This document shows positions 38,643-46,608 of a stretch of DNA of 64,000 nt, in pieces. The stretch is from a virus. Location: IMG/VR virus record IMGVR_UViG_3300028794_000198, positions 1 to 64,000 of that record. One strand, given 5' to 3'. Numbering within the stretch: position 1 is the first letter of the stretch; every line of letters starts with the position of its first letter. The notes beneath the pieces are model-generated. The model had not been told where the DNA came from, ran no database searches, and was given only the letters and a program-made list of their open reading frames with translations. A program made the translations under genes and the position numbers.

Positions 38643-40318
38643 CACGTTGCGCCCACCTTCCAGCCGGTGTCCTGCGGCTCGGCGGCGACCCACGGGTCGC
38701 CGTGCGGTATCCCTGCCGCCCAAGGGCTATAGGGGGCGCCGACGGTGACGTCGATGTCGTCGTGGGTGGAGATCAGCGTCCCGCTGGCCGTGAGCGTCGC
38801 GGTGGCGGCGAGCGCCGTACTGCCGATAGAGGCTTTGACCCCTGACGCCGCCAGTACCGCTGCGATGTCCAGGACGGTTCCCGCGACTGCCGCGCGGCTG
38901 CCTGCCGCCGCGAGAGTGACCGTGGCGCTCAGGGCGGCGTCTGCGAGTACGGGTGGAGTGCCCGTGACTCCGTCGGCCGTCAGGGCGGCCGTGACTGCGA
39001 GGGCGGCTGTACCGGTGCGGCCGGCCTGCCCTTGTGCGGCCAGACCTGCTGTGACGGCGAGGCCGGTGTCGGCGGTGGCGCCTCGCTGTCCGGCCGCGGT
39101 GAGGGATGCTGTGGTGCTGAGGGTGGCGTCGCCGATGGATGCTGTCTGCCCGGCGGCGGTCAGGCCCGCGGTTGCGGGAAGCGCCGCGTCTGCCTGGGTG
39201 GCGCGCATTCCGTCCGCGTCGAGCCCCGCTGACGTGGTGAGTGCGGCCTGCCCTGGGTGATCGACCAGCCCGGCGGCGGCCAGGTTCGCGCTCGCGGTGA
39301 GCGCAGCGCCGCCGACTGCGGTTGTTGCGCCGTCTGCGGCGAGGCCTGCCGTGATGGCGAGGCTTGCCGCTGCGGAGGCGCCGCAGGTCCCAGCTGCCGT
39401 CAGGGTCGCGGCGGGCGCGAGGCTCACATCGCCGGTCGTTGCCCGTAGGCCTGCTGCGGTGAGGGTGGCTGCGGGTGCCAGCGCCGCGGCGCCTGCTGTG
39501 GCGCGAGTGCCGTCCGCCGTCAGGGCCGCCGAGGATGGCAGGGTTGCGGCGCCGGTTGTGGCCCGTACTCCGCCCGCCGACACGCCGGCTGTGGCAGCCA
39601 GGCCCGCGTCTCCGGCCGTAGCCCGAAGGCCACCGGCCGTCAGAGCGGCGGCGGAGGCCAAGGTCGCGCTACCGGTAGCGGCCCGGACTCCAGCAGCGGT
39701 CAGGCCCGCCGTGGCCGCCTGTGCCGCGCCGCCGGTGGTGGCCCGCAGACCGGCCGCGGACAGTGTTGCCGTGTTGGCCAGTGCCGCGTCGCCTGTGGTG
39801 CCGGAGGTGACGTCGGCTCCGGTGAAGTTGTCGAAGCGGAGCGAGTTACTCGACTCGGCGCGGATGCCGACGCTCGTGCCGCTGGTGACGGCCGTGTTGG
39901 TGACGGAGACGCGCGAGATCCCGTTGACGAAGCCTTGGATCGTCGACCCGACGGCCTGCACTTTCGCCACATCGCCCGCGACGGCTGCCGCGGTGTAGCT
40001 GCCGATGGATACAAAGGATCCGCCGACGACGGAGAAGAGGGTCCACGTGGTGCCGTCGTTGCGCCACAGGTAGCCCTGGGTGATCGTCGTGTTGCCGCGA
40101 CACCAGACGCCGTGACTGAGCGCTGCGGTCGCGGTGATCGTGATCTGGGCGGAGTTGTCGTTGGTGGCCATCGCGCCGGTCGCGCGGATGACGATGGTGC
40201 CGCCCGCGGATCCCGATGAGAGTTGGCTGGAGACGATCGACCAAGTGCCGGACACCGCAGTCCAGTTGGCGCCCGGGCTTCCGTCGGCCCGGTTGAAGTC
40301 GTCGCTGAAGCTGGTCAC
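38639..40318 (-). CDS. Fibre protein with about 18 Ala-rich 20-aa repeats, 559 aa
   Basis: Residues 1-170 form a lectin/jelly-roll-like domain (FNRADGSPGANWTAVSGTWSIV ... FVNGISRVSVTNTAVTSGTSVG). From about 175 to 510 come about 18 imperfect 20-residue repeats, consensus LxATAxLTAAGxRATxGDAA. The last 45 residues (DVTVGAPYSPWAAGIPHGDPWVAAEPQDTGWK) form an aromatic tail, perhaps an attachment point. The repeats probably build an elongated shaft. ATG 40318. Confidence 0.8.
   Translation of the reverse strand: MTSFSDDFNRADGSPGANWTAVSGTWSIVSSQLSSGSAGGTIVIRATGAMATNDNSAQITITATAALSHGVWCRGNTTITQGYLWRNDGTTWTLFSVVGGSFVSIGSYTAAAVAGDVAKVQAVGSTIQGFVNGISRVSVTNTAVTSGTSVGIRAESSNSLRFDNFTGADVTSGTTGDAALANTATLSAAGLRATTGGAAQAATAGLTAAGVRAATGSATLASAAALTAGGLRATAGDAGLAATAGVSAGGVRATTGAATLPSSAALTADGTRATAGAAALAPAATLTAAGLRATTGDVSLAPAATLTAAGTCGASAAASLAITAGLAADGATTAVGGAALTASANLAAAGLVDHPGQAALTTSAGLDADGMRATQADAALPATAGLTAAGQTASIGDATLSTTASLTAAGQRGATADTGLAVTAGLAAQGQAGRTGTAALAVTAALTADGVTGTPPVLADAALSATVTLAAAGSRAAVAGTVLDIAAVLAASGVKASIGSTALAATATLTASGTLISTHDDIDVTVGAPYSPWAAGIPHGDPWVAAEPQDTGWKVGATW
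38790..39800 (-). repeat. In-frame 60-bp tandem repeats in fibre gene
   Basis: About 17-18 diverged 60-bp units encode the 20-aa repeats of the fibre protein. Units recur with CTGCGGTGAGGG- or GCCGTCAGGGC-like cores on the plus strand. Such DNA can expand or contract by recombination and change fibre length. Boundaries are approximate. Confidence 0.7.
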
Positions 40319-40339
40319 GACGGCCTCCCCGTCAGGGCG

Positions 40340-40738
40340 TTACGCGGCCTGCGGGCTTAGCGAGACGGAATGGCTCGTCAATGTGAAGGTATCGGCGGAC
40401 GCCCACGCCTTCGAGGCGGTGAGCTGCACCGAGTACAGGAACGTTCCGCCGGTCACGGCGGTCCACACGGAGATGTCCGTGATCGTTTCCGAGGTGCCGC
40501 CGTTGGTCCACGCCGGGTTGGTGCCGGTCAGCGCGAGGGCGGATCCGGCCGACGATGCGGCGTGCGTGAAGATGACGCGGGTCGCGGAGCCTGCGCTGAT
40601 CGCCGTCGTCCCGGCCGCGCCCGGGTTGGCGGTGTGGAGCTGCGCGTACTCGGCTGCGACCGGGCCGAAGGCAGCACCCGCCGCGCGCAAGGTGTTGAGC
40701 AGGTTGGAGACCAGGGTGGTGGAGAGTCCTTCAGCCAT
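40340..40738 (-). CDS. Tail fibre-family protein, 132 aa
   Basis: MAEGLSTTLVSNLLNTLRAAG, then EYAQLHTANPGAAGTTAISAGSATRVIF and SVWTAVTGGTFLYSVQLTASKAW, follow the same family layout as the protein at 37959 (a short helix, then a small beta domain). This family is common among actinophage head/tail decoration proteins. Confidence 0.75.
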   Translation of the reverse strand: MAEGLSTTLVSNLLNTLRAAGAAFGPVAAEYAQLHTANPGAAGTTAISAGSATRVIFTHAASSAGSALALTGTNPAWTNGGTSETITDISVWTAVTGGTFLYSVQLTASKAWASADTFTLTSHSVSLSPQAA

Positions 40739-40850
40739 CGGTCAGTTCCTCGTCTTCCGTGGCGGGCTCGACGGCGTCGGGCTGCTGGGGTGCGGGCGTG
40801 ACTTCGCCGGATGCTTCGACGGTGAGGGTGATGACGTGTTCGTCGGCCAC
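40731..40850 (-). CDS. Short acidic protein, 39 aa
   Basis: GTG 40850 follows AAGGAGACCGCC. The product is MADEHVITLTVEASGEVTP plus an acidic Pro/Glu tail. It overlaps the next gene by 8 nt. Probably a real small gene of the fibre operon. Function unknown. Confidence 0.55.
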   Translation of the reverse strand: MADEHVITLTVEASGEVTPAPQQPDAVEPATEDEELTDG

Positions 40851-40860
40851 GGCGGTCTCC

Positions 40861-40986
40861 TTACGGGTGGGCGCCGTGTGGCGCGTCGACTGCGGGCTGG
40901 GGTGCGACGGGCCCGTCGGCGATGTAGGCGACCGGGCCGACCATCCAGGCGAGGACGAACAGCACGGTGATGACGGCCCGCCGCAT
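40861..40986 (-). CDS. Short membrane peptide, 41 aa
   Basis: ATG 40986 follows AGGGGGCGCT. It has one hydrophobic segment (VITVLFVLAWMVGPVAYI) and a Pro/Ala tail ending HGAHP. It may be a signal-anchored or secreted peptide. It is the first gene of the fibre operon. Confidence 0.5.
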   Translation of the reverse strand: MRRAVITVLFVLAWMVGPVAYIADGPVAPQPAVDAPHGAHP

Positions 40987-41072
40987 AGCGCCCCCTGAGG
41001 TCAAGTCCCGCCGCCCGGCGTAGGGGTGGACGACGGGACGTTCGGGGCTCGAAGTGAGCGGCCAGCCCCGGC

Positions 41073-41330
41073 TCAGGCGGTTTCCATGAGGTGCCAGACG
41101 AGTTGGCCGCCGGGTGCGAGCGCGGTGCCGACGTGGTCCAGGTTGTCGGGCATCGACTGTCCGGTGCCGTAGACACGGAAGCTGCGAATGTCGGACGCCC
41201 CGTCGGCGTGGCGGGCCCAGACTTCGACGGCGTGGACGTTCCGGCAGTCGACGTGCACGATCTCGCCGGAGAGCTGCAACGGATGCCAGCGGTCGTCGAC
41301 GGGGATCTCGTACCGCCAGATCGCGTCTGC
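41073..41330 (-). CDS. DUF7352-like small protein, 85 aa
   Basis: GTG 41330 has GGAGG 5 nt upstream. DAIWRYEIPVDDRWHPLQLSG, RSFRVYGTGQSMPDN and GTALAPGGQLVWHLME match a short family I recall as DUF7352 (WRYEIPVDDxWH..FRVFGTGxxLP..GTAxxxxGxLVWHLF). Common in actinophages; function unknown. Confidence 0.7.
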   Translation of the reverse strand, partial: ADAIWRYEIPVDDRWHPLQLSGEIVHVDCRNVHAVEVWARHADGASDIRSFRVYGTGQSMPDNLDHVGTALAPGGQLVWHLMETA

Positions 41331-41355
41331 CACCGCTGCCTCCGTCCGGGTTGTT

Positions 41356-41388
41356 GCCCGCACGGCCCCCACGCGAGGCCGTGCGGGC
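41356..41388. terminator. Perfect inverted repeat, probable terminator
   Basis: GCCCGCACGGCC (41356-41367) and GGCCGTGCGGGC (41377-41388) form a 12-bp perfect stem with a 9-nt loop. It lies between the excisionase-like gene and the DUF7352-like gene. No long T-run follows in either direction. Confidence 0.55.
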
Positions 41389-41454
41389 TGGTTGGGCCGA
41401 GCGCTGAGCGCTTCAAGGCCCGCCCTGCGCAGCTGCCACCGCGCGCAGGGGGCT

Positions 41455-41694
41455 TCAGGCGGCGAGTAACGTCGTCTGCCGCTGAGGAAGTGGTGGCGGC
41501 GGGGTTGGCGTGATCAGCTCGCGAGTGTCCGGGTCTCGCTTGGCGGGGTCGATCTCCATGAGGTCGTAGCGGGCGTTCTTGCCCTTGCCGTAGACGGAGA
41601 TGCGGCCTTCGGATGCCCAGCGCCAGATGGTGCCGATGGGGCGTCCGGTCCAGTAGGCCATGTCGGCTGCGGTGACGAGTGCGGTGGAGGGCAT
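41455..41694 (-). CDS. Excisionase/MerR-like HTH protein, 79 aa
   Basis: ALVTAADMAYWTGRPIGTIWRWASEGRISVYGKGKNARYDLMEID is a winged helix of the HTH_17/Xis-AlpA type: helix-turn-helix, GKGKNxRY wing. ATG 41694 follows GGAGGTGACC. It may be an excisionase but is far from int, so a transcription factor is equally possible. Confidence 0.75.
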   Translation of the reverse strand: MPSTALVTAADMAYWTGRPIGTIWRWASEGRISVYGKGKNARYDLMEIDPAKRDPDTRELITPTPPPPLPQRQTTLLAA

Positions 41695-41819
41695 GGTCAC
41701 CTCCGGGAACGACGAAGGCCACCCGGTGGGGGGTGGCCTTAGCGCGAGACTTGAGCGATCTAAGCAGATGATCGCTTCGGTTACCGACGATTGTCAACCT
41801 CGTCGGCCACAACTAACGC

Positions 41820-42593
41820 TTACGTCGCGCTACGCCCTCCGCTCGCAAGGGACTTCAGATCCGACAGGAAGTACAACTGGACGCCGTTCTCGTCACGGAG
41901 GACGTGATCGAGCTTCTTCCGGTGGATCCACACGCGCGCCGTTCCGAGTCGAATGCCGAGTTGGCGCGTCCCGACTTCCAGGGTGACGAGGTGCGCGGTG
42001 AGGGGGAGTTCAGGGAGTCGAGCGCGACTGGGGCGTTGCCGGAGGTTCTGAAGCGTGGGCCACGCCGGGTCCGGGGCCCCGAACTCCTCACGGACCTGGG
42101 CAATGTGCGCGTCGAGCGTGGCGTGGCGAGTGAAGTATTCGGCAGCGTTGCTGAGCCTGAGGTTGCTGAACTGCTGGTGCCGATCGGCCTCTTCCGGGCG
42201 TCCACCCGGCTCCCAGGCAAGGATCTCGTCAGGGAGGAGTCCCGCGAATCGCTTGCGCGGCTTCGCGGTGTAGCCGATCTTTACCAGCCTCCCCCGTCGT
42301 GCGTAGTACACGATCGATGAGGGGATGCGGCTGGGACGTCGATCCTCTTCGTCTTGAAGGTGCTGCGCATACTTCCGTCGACCGTCGGCGATCGCCTGAC
42401 CTATCGACTCGGCGTCGAGGTCTCCGCCTGTTCGCCGGATCCGCTGGAGTTCGGCGGCGATGAGAATGAAGGCGGGTTCACTCTGATCGACCGTCTCCAC
42501 CAGGGCCTGAACGCTAGGGCGGACTCCGGACGACTCTTCGCGCGCAAGCCCGTAGGGCCTAGCGATCGGGATCTTGTGGTTACTCTGGACCAT
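41820..42593 (-). CDS. GIY-YIG (T5orf172-type) protein, 257 aa
   Basis: IVYYARRGRLVKIGYTAKPRKRFAGLL matches the T5orf172 form of the GIY-YIG fold (YxxxxxxxVKIGxTxxxxxR), with RHQQFSNLRLSNAAEYF as its second half. The N-terminal 100 residues are helical; the C-terminal part (LGIRLGTARVWIHRKKLDHVL) looks like a small HTH. A DNA-binding nuclease-like regulator is likely. A second member is at 59699. An AT-richer -10-like TAGAAT (42671-42666) lies about 75 bp upstream. Confidence 0.8.
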   Translation of the reverse strand: MVQSNHKIPIARPYGLAREESSGVRPSVQALVETVDQSEPAFILIAAELQRIRRTGGDLDAESIGQAIADGRRKYAQHLQDEEDRRPSRIPSSIVYYARRGRLVKIGYTAKPRKRFAGLLPDEILAWEPGGRPEEADRHQQFSNLRLSNAAEYFTRHATLDAHIAQVREEFGAPDPAWPTLQNLRQRPSRARLPELPLTAHLVTLEVGTRQLGIRLGTARVWIHRKKLDHVLRDENGVQLYFLSDLKSLASGGRSAT

Positions 42594-42665
42594 GTTGGCG
42601 CTCCTTCGTAGCGTCGGCCACGCCCCGGGACCGGTCGCACGGTCGCCGGGGTCTCAACTGCCCCA

Positions 42666-42671
42666 ATTCTA
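42666..42671 (-). promoter_or_regulatory. -10-like box upstream of GIY-YIG gene
   Basis: TAGAAT on the minus strand (42671-42666) in the AT-richest part of the 114-bp gap between 42594 and 42707. No good -35 is visible at 17 nt. It would start transcription of the GIY-YIG gene and possibly the fibre operon. Confidence 0.3.
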
Positions 42672-42707
42672 CCGGCTTTTGGATCTATTCGCGGGCCTTT
42701 GCGCAGG

Positions 42708-43016
42708 TCAGTGACGCAATCCTGCGACGATGCCGGAGGCGAGGTACACGACCAGCCCCACGATCACCAGCGGCCAGACGAGCGCGAAGGCGGCGGCCAG
42801 CAGGGCGTGTGAGAGTCCGTGCCCGTTCGTGGGTGCGCCTTTGGTGAGCACCATGTTGACCGCCCACAGTGCGAGTCCGATGCAGAGGTAGACAGCGACG
42901 CCGAGCTTGGGCGGGCCGGACGCCGCGAAGGCGACCGCGACGACCATGGCGGCGCCGATGAGCCAGGCGGCAGCGTAGATCCTGAACAGGCCCTGGTTGG
43001 GGCTCGCTTCGTTCAT
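42708..43016 (-). CDS. Three-spanning membrane protein, 102 aa
   Basis: Hydrophobic segments IYAAAWLIGAAMVVAVAFA, VAVYLCIGLALWAVNMVL and LLAAAFALVWPLVIVGLVVYLAS are clear. ATG 43016 overlaps the next gene by 4 nt. It is the last gene of the long small-gene chain. Unknown role. Confidence 0.6.
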   Translation of the reverse strand: MNEASPNQGLFRIYAAAWLIGAAMVVAVAFAASGPPKLGVAVYLCIGLALWAVNMVLTKGAPTNGHGLSHALLAAAFALVWPLVIVGLVVYLASGIVAGLRH

Positions 43017-43213
43017 GGCGTGTGTCCGTGCTTCTCGTGCGGTTCGACACGGCAGACCGTGCACTGTAGGCAGATGCAGTAGCCCGGCTCCCCGCGCGGG
43101 ATGCGAGGGTCAGCGCAACGGACGCAGTGGCATACGCATTCAACGTCCATCGCGGGCGGGTGGCCGCACTTGCTGTTCGCCTGATCAGGGCTAGCGAGGC
43201 TCGTCTCGTTCAC
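43013..43213 (-). CDS. Cys-rich small protein, 66 aa
   Basis: Ten Cys arranged as CGHPP..CVCHCVRCADP..YCICLQCTVCRVEPHEKHG suggest zinc binding. ATG 43213 overlaps the next stop. Not recognised. Confidence 0.6.
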   Translation of the reverse strand: MNETSLASPDQANSKCGHPPAMDVECVCHCVRCADPRIPRGEPGYCICLQCTVCRVEPHEKHGHTP

Positions 43214-43431
43214 GTCGCCTGCCCTTCCGTGTCCGGGTCGACCCGGAACTCCTCGACGTCACACGCCGGAGCGCCCCACTGGGTGGCGTTCCCTTCGCGG
43301 ACTCTGCGGGCGTGCTCGGCGCGTCTGGCTTCAATCCACGCGTCCGCCTTCTGCCGGGTACTGAACACGCCACGGACGACGAGGCCGACGTCGTATCCAG
43401 TGTCTTCCGTGACGACATACACATCGCTCAC
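43210..43431 (-). CDS. Small hypothetical protein, 73 aa
   Basis: GTG 43431 overlaps the upstream stop by 4 nt. DVYVVTEDTGYDVGLVVRGVFSTRQKADAWIEARRAEHA is a compact alpha/beta form with an acidic C-terminus. Not recognised. Confidence 0.6.
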   Translation of the reverse strand: MSDVYVVTEDTGYDVGLVVRGVFSTRQKADAWIEARRAEHARRVREGNATQWGAPACDVEEFRVDPDTEGQAT

Positions 43432-43652
43432 GGCGTCTCCTCGTGCCACTCTTCGAGCATCGCCTCGATGCGCCTGAGGGTCTGCGCATGGTCCAGGACC
43501 ACGGTCCCGTCCGGCTGGGTGACGTCCTCCGGAACGCATTTCCCATTGTCGACTCCTGCGGCGAGGAAGCCGATCGCGTCCTCGATGTCCTCGCAGGGCA
43601 TTTCGTGGAGCCGGTGGTACTGGTAGTAGCGGGCTCCGAAGTCGTCGCTCAT
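43428..43652 (-). CDS. Small acidic protein, 74 aa
   Basis: ATG 43652 overlaps the next stop. Helical: DIEDAIGFLAAGVDNGKC and AQTLRRIEAMLEEWHEETP. Not recognised. Confidence 0.6.
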   Translation of the reverse strand: MSDDFGARYYQYHRLHEMPCEDIEDAIGFLAAGVDNGKCVPEDVTQPDGTVVLDHAQTLRRIEAMLEEWHEETP

Positions 43653-43879
43653 GTGGTCTCCTCGCCCGCGTCGCCGATGCCGAGTTCACGTTCGAGCCGG
43701 GCGATCTTCGCACGGTCGGGGCGTGGTCGGGGACGCCGCCAGTCGTGTGCAATCAGGTTCCAGACGGGATGGGGCCACCGTAGCCACAGGGGTGCGCCCG
43801 GCTCGGCGCCGTAGATGCCGCAGAGGCCGGTATAGGTGACGGCGAACAGGCTCAAGATGACCGCCAAGACATCGTTCAC
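43649..43879 (-). CDS. Small membrane protein, 76 aa
   Basis: GTG 43879 (GTGA overlap) starts NDVLAVILSLFAVTYTGLCGIYG, a single transmembrane segment, then a basic tail PRPRPDRAKIARLERELG that may form a helix. Not recognised. Confidence 0.55.
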   Translation of the reverse strand: MNDVLAVILSLFAVTYTGLCGIYGAEPGAPLWLRWPHPVWNLIAHDWRRPRPRPDRAKIARLERELGIGDAGEETT

Positions 43880-44337
43880 GGCGCCCACTCTTCACCCTTG
43901 TGCTCCGGATGCCCGACGAACGGCTGGGCAAGAATGCCGAGTCGCCGGTTGACTCGCTCGTCGCGTCCACAGTCACACGGACTGCCGATCCGAGCATCGT
44001 GGCAGGTCTCTCCACCGTCGCGCTCTTCGGTGGCCGCCGCGCATGTCCACCAGCAGTCCTCGACGACCTGATGCCGTTCGGCGAGCAAGTCGTCGACGAG
44101 CGCGAGCTTGGCGTCGAGGTCGGCGAGGACGCCCGGGTCGGCGGCGGACTCGCCGTACTTCTCGAAGAACTCGTCCATGCCGATCCGGTGGAACTCGCCG
44201 AGCATGACGTGCGGATCGTCCTGGCTGTAGACGGCTGTCCACTGGAACGGCAGGTCGCCCCGAACCGACTGCTTCCGTGTCTCCTTGTCCCGCGCTTCCG
44301 TGTACCTGGCGCGCAGAAACTCGGCGATCTCGCTCAC
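43876..44337 (-). CDS. DUF6221-like protein, 153 aa
   Basis: MSEIAEFLRARYTEARDKE, LADLDAKLALVDDLLAERHQVVEDC and CDCGRDERVNRRLGILAQPFVGHPEHKGEEW fit the Streptomyces DUF6221 pattern, whose C-terminus usually reads ...LALPYxxHPDYxxEW. The internal CPCxxC-like Cys cluster is shared with the 31457 protein. Confidence 0.7.
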   Translation of the reverse strand: MSEIAEFLRARYTEARDKETRKQSVRGDLPFQWTAVYSQDDPHVMLGEFHRIGMDEFFEKYGESAADPGVLADLDAKLALVDDLLAERHQVVEDCWWTCAAATEERDGGETCHDARIGSPCDCGRDERVNRRLGILAQPFVGHPEHKGEEWAP

Positions 44338-44528
44338 GGCACATCCCTCTCACTCTGTCGCCCCGCGAAGGCCATGAAGATGGCACCCGCGCTGCCGAGA
44401 ATCGCCAGACCTCCTGGGGCGATGTACCTGAGTCCGGCGGTCGTCACCCAGATCCCGGTACACAGCCCCGCGAGGCCAAGGATGAGCAGCGTCGAGGTGT
44501 AGATGGCGTTCTCCTTCCGAACGTTCAC
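44334..44528 (-). CDS. Small membrane protein, 64 aa
   Basis: GTG 44528 overlaps the stop of the previous gene. Two hydrophobic stretches (IYTSTLLILGLAGLCTGIWV and PGGLAILGSAGAIFMAFAG). Not recognised. Confidence 0.55.
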   Translation of the reverse strand: MNVRKENAIYTSTLLILGLAGLCTGIWVTTAGLRYIAPGGLAILGSAGAIFMAFAGRQSERDVP

Positions 44529-45331
44529 GCCGCGACTCCTGCCGCTTCGGCGAGCACGGCTTCCTGTGCGGCCCGGAGTTCCCGCCACTCCCCGATCGTC
44601 TCCCACTTCGCGTTGCATCCGCCGCAACGCACCCGGTGGCTGGCTGCGGACGCGGTGAGCGGCGTCCAGCACGGCCCGTCGTCGAGGCGCACGGGACAGT
44701 TGCCGATCTGCACCCGGCCGGGCCGCCGCTCGTCGTTGACGATGGCCGTGCACTCGCCGTGCAGCTTGCCGATCTCGTCGATGTCCTGGCCGACCTCCTC
44801 GTAACTGCCGCACGCCCACAGCAGGTTGTTCGCGAGGAAGGCGGTGCGACGCTGCACAGCGTCCGCCGCATGGTCGGCACGCCAGTACGGGTAGACGCGA
44901 TCCTCGCGCACTGCCTCACCGACACGTCGGGCCCCGCCCTTGTCGCGCCAGACCGGATAGACGGTGCGAGGTGCAGTGGGCGGCGGGGTGGGCCAGCCGA
45001 GCGCTTGCCGCCACGAGTCCTCAATCGCCTGAAGCCTGGCCGCAACACCGCCGGACCCGACGAGGGCGAGGACTTCGAGCCGGAGCGGGACAGGTGCGGT
45101 GCGGCTACTGGATGAGCTGCCGCCGGGCTGGCGGGCGCCACGCATGAGAGCGGCCGTGGTGTCGAGCTTCCGGAACAGGACGGGGAGTTCAGCGATGCGG
45201 GCCAGGGTGACGTCGCCGCAGGGCCGGCACGCCCACCGGTCGAGCTCGTCGGCCCACAACTGCCGTCCGCAGCGAGGGGTGACGCATGTCGGCCATTCGT
45301 AGCTGTCGTCGTCGGGGGTGTGGTCGCGCAT
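44525..45331 (-). CDS. Zinc-ribbon protein, 268 aa
   Basis: Two clusters are visible: CVTPRCGRQLWADELDRWACRPCG (residues about 16-40) and RCGGCNAKWETIGEW (near 245). In between are helices (RLQAIEDSWRQALG; RRTAFLANNLLWACG). It is the largest gene of this chain and resembles a small-molecule or nucleic-acid-binding phage protein I have seen annotated only as hypothetical. ATG 45331. Confidence 0.65.
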   Translation of the reverse strand: MRDHTPDDDSYEWPTCVTPRCGRQLWADELDRWACRPCGDVTLARIAELPVLFRKLDTTAALMRGARQPGGSSSSSRTAPVPLRLEVLALVGSGGVAARLQAIEDSWRQALGWPTPPPTAPRTVYPVWRDKGGARRVGEAVREDRVYPYWRADHAADAVQRRTAFLANNLLWACGSYEEVGQDIDEIGKLHGECTAIVNDERRPGRVQIGNCPVRLDDGPCWTPLTASAASHRVRCGGCNAKWETIGEWRELRAAQEAVLAEAAGVAA

Positions 45332-45421
45332 GGTGCAGTCCTCCGGCGGTGGTACGGGGAACGGGGGCACTACTGAGCCAATGATGCTCTACGTGATTGA
45401 CACGGCGGGCCATTGGCACAG

Positions 45422-45640
45422 TCAGGTGCCGCACTCCACAGCCCGCACGCATCCCCGGCATTCCCCGACCGCCCCGACGACGTACCCGCTGGCGAGCAGC
45501 CCGCTCTTCCCGCAGGCGGCGTGCAGCAGCTCCCACCACCGCTGCTCCTCGGGCCGGCGGACGCGATGCCGGGTGCGGCCGTTGACGAACCGGACGCGCG
45601 CCGGGTATTCGTCGGCGATCGACGGGGCGGGGGCGGTCAC
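45422..45640 (-). CDS. Small Cys-containing protein, 72 aa
   Basis: GTG 45640 (GTGA overlap). VRFVNGRTRHRVRRPEEQRWWELLHAACGKSG ... GECRGCVRAVECGT. A C-x2-C pair at the end. Between 45332 and 45421 no gene is seen. Confidence 0.55.
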   Translation of the reverse strand: MTAPAPSIADEYPARVRFVNGRTRHRVRRPEEQRWWELLHAACGKSGLLASGYVVGAVGECRGCVRAVECGT

Positions 45641-45876
45641 GGAACGGCTCGGACGGGGATCGTCGCGGTCGACGACCACCAGGTCTCGCGGGTCTCCGGG
45701 TTGCCCGGGCCGGTGCGACGAGAGAAGTCCTCGCCCGCAGTCACCCGGTACTCGTAGCTGCCGTCAGGCCACGGGCCCTTCACCTCGCGGACGGTGGCGG
45801 TCCCGGCGCGGGCGGCGGCCCACTGCTGGCCGTAATGCCGGACGCGGGTGCCGACGCGGACGGGGTGGGTGCTCAT
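45637..45876 (-). CDS. Small hypothetical protein, 79 aa
   Basis: ATG 45876 overlaps the previous stop by 4 nt. VRVGTRVRHYGQQWAAARAGTATVREVKGPWPDGSYEYRVTA looks like a small SH3-like beta barrel (KOW/Tudor-like). Not recognised. Confidence 0.55.
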   Translation of the reverse strand: MSTHPVRVGTRVRHYGQQWAAARAGTATVREVKGPWPDGSYEYRVTAGEDFSRRTGPGNPETRETWWSSTATIPVRAVP

Positions 45877-46166
45877 CGCGTCTCCTTGCGTGTCGCCCGC
45901 CGTTCCCAGGCGAGCAGCCCGGCAACAGCGGCCTTCTGGATGGTGGCTTCGACCGGGTTGCGGGTGCGCCCACCATCGGCGAACCACCAGTTCCACCCGT
46001 TGCGGCCCGTGCGCGACGTCCCGCCGTAGGACGGTTCGACGACGACCAACACCCGACCGCCGGAGACGACATGCCAGTTGCGGGTGTCCGCCCAGTCGGG
46101 GGCTTTCACGATCTCAGCGGCGTCGATGACGGCGCGGGCCGCTTTCGCGGACAGGGGGCGGGTCAT
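45873..46166 (-). CDS. Hypothetical protein, 97 aa
   Basis: MTRPLSAKAARAVIDAAEIV, then NWHVVSGGRVLVVVEPSYGG and GWNWWFADGGRTRNPVEATIQKAAVAGLLAWE. Alpha/beta pattern. Not recognised. It overlaps both neighbours by 4 nt. Confidence 0.6.
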   Translation of the reverse strand: MTRPLSAKAARAVIDAAEIVKAPDWADTRNWHVVSGGRVLVVVEPSYGGTSRTGRNGWNWWFADGGRTRNPVEATIQKAAVAGLLAWERRATRKETR

Positions 46167-46459
46167 GCCGTCTCCTTGCCGGCTCGGTCGGCGAGTCGCG
46201 CGAGCGCCGCTGTGGTGTCGGGCGCGTTCCCGGCGTATCCGCCACCGGGTCCGTAGGCGGTGGGCATCTGGCCCGCGCGGGTGGGAATGTTGATGGCTCC
46301 GATGAACGTCTCATCGGTCGGCTGGTCGCCTTTGAACAGCCACAGGTAGGCGGTTCCGAAGGTGTCGGTGCCGATCGCGATGCTGTGGCCGGGTGGGGTG
46401 GTGTCGTCGACACCGTGCCAGTTGATCGCGCAGTGGGCGGCCAGGAACTTGGCGGGCAT
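46163..46459 (-). CDS. Hypothetical protein, 98 aa
   Basis: MPAKFLAAHCAINWHGVDDTTPPG, then IAIGTDTFGTAYLWLFKGDQPTDETF. Not recognised. ATG 46459 is chosen because the longer frame is Arg-rich antisense. Confidence 0.6.
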   Translation of the reverse strand: MPAKFLAAHCAINWHGVDDTTPPGHSIAIGTDTFGTAYLWLFKGDQPTDETFIGAINIPTRAGQMPTAYGPGGGYAGNAPDTTAALARLADRAGKETA

Positions 46460-46461
46460 GG

Positions 46462-46608
46462 TCAGTCCTCGTCTCGGTTGATGTCGCGGTCGCCCCACCA
46501 GCGGTCGAAGCGGGCGGCTTCGGCCGGGGTCTCGTCCCACTCCCGCGCCCCGGGTTCGGTCAGCGGCTCCGGCATGGGCGCCGGGGCAGGCTCGGGCGGG
46601 GCGGTCAC
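46462..46608 (-). CDS. Short Pro-rich acidic protein, 48 aa
   Basis: GTG 46608 overlaps the previous stop by 4 nt. Pro/Glu repeat followed by ARFDRWWGDRDINRDED. Not recognised. Confidence 0.5.
   Translation of the reverse strand: MTAPPEPAPAPMPEPLTEPGAREWDETPAEAARFDRWWGDRDINRDED

Noticed and set aside
38790-39800. Regular repeats that might suggest a CRISPR array
   Set aside because: The 60-bp units are contiguous, diverged, in frame with the fibre gene and have no unique spacers or cas genes.
45397-45430. TTGACA-like -35 on the plus strand
   Set aside because: No -10 at proper spacing and no plus-strand gene follows; likely chance.
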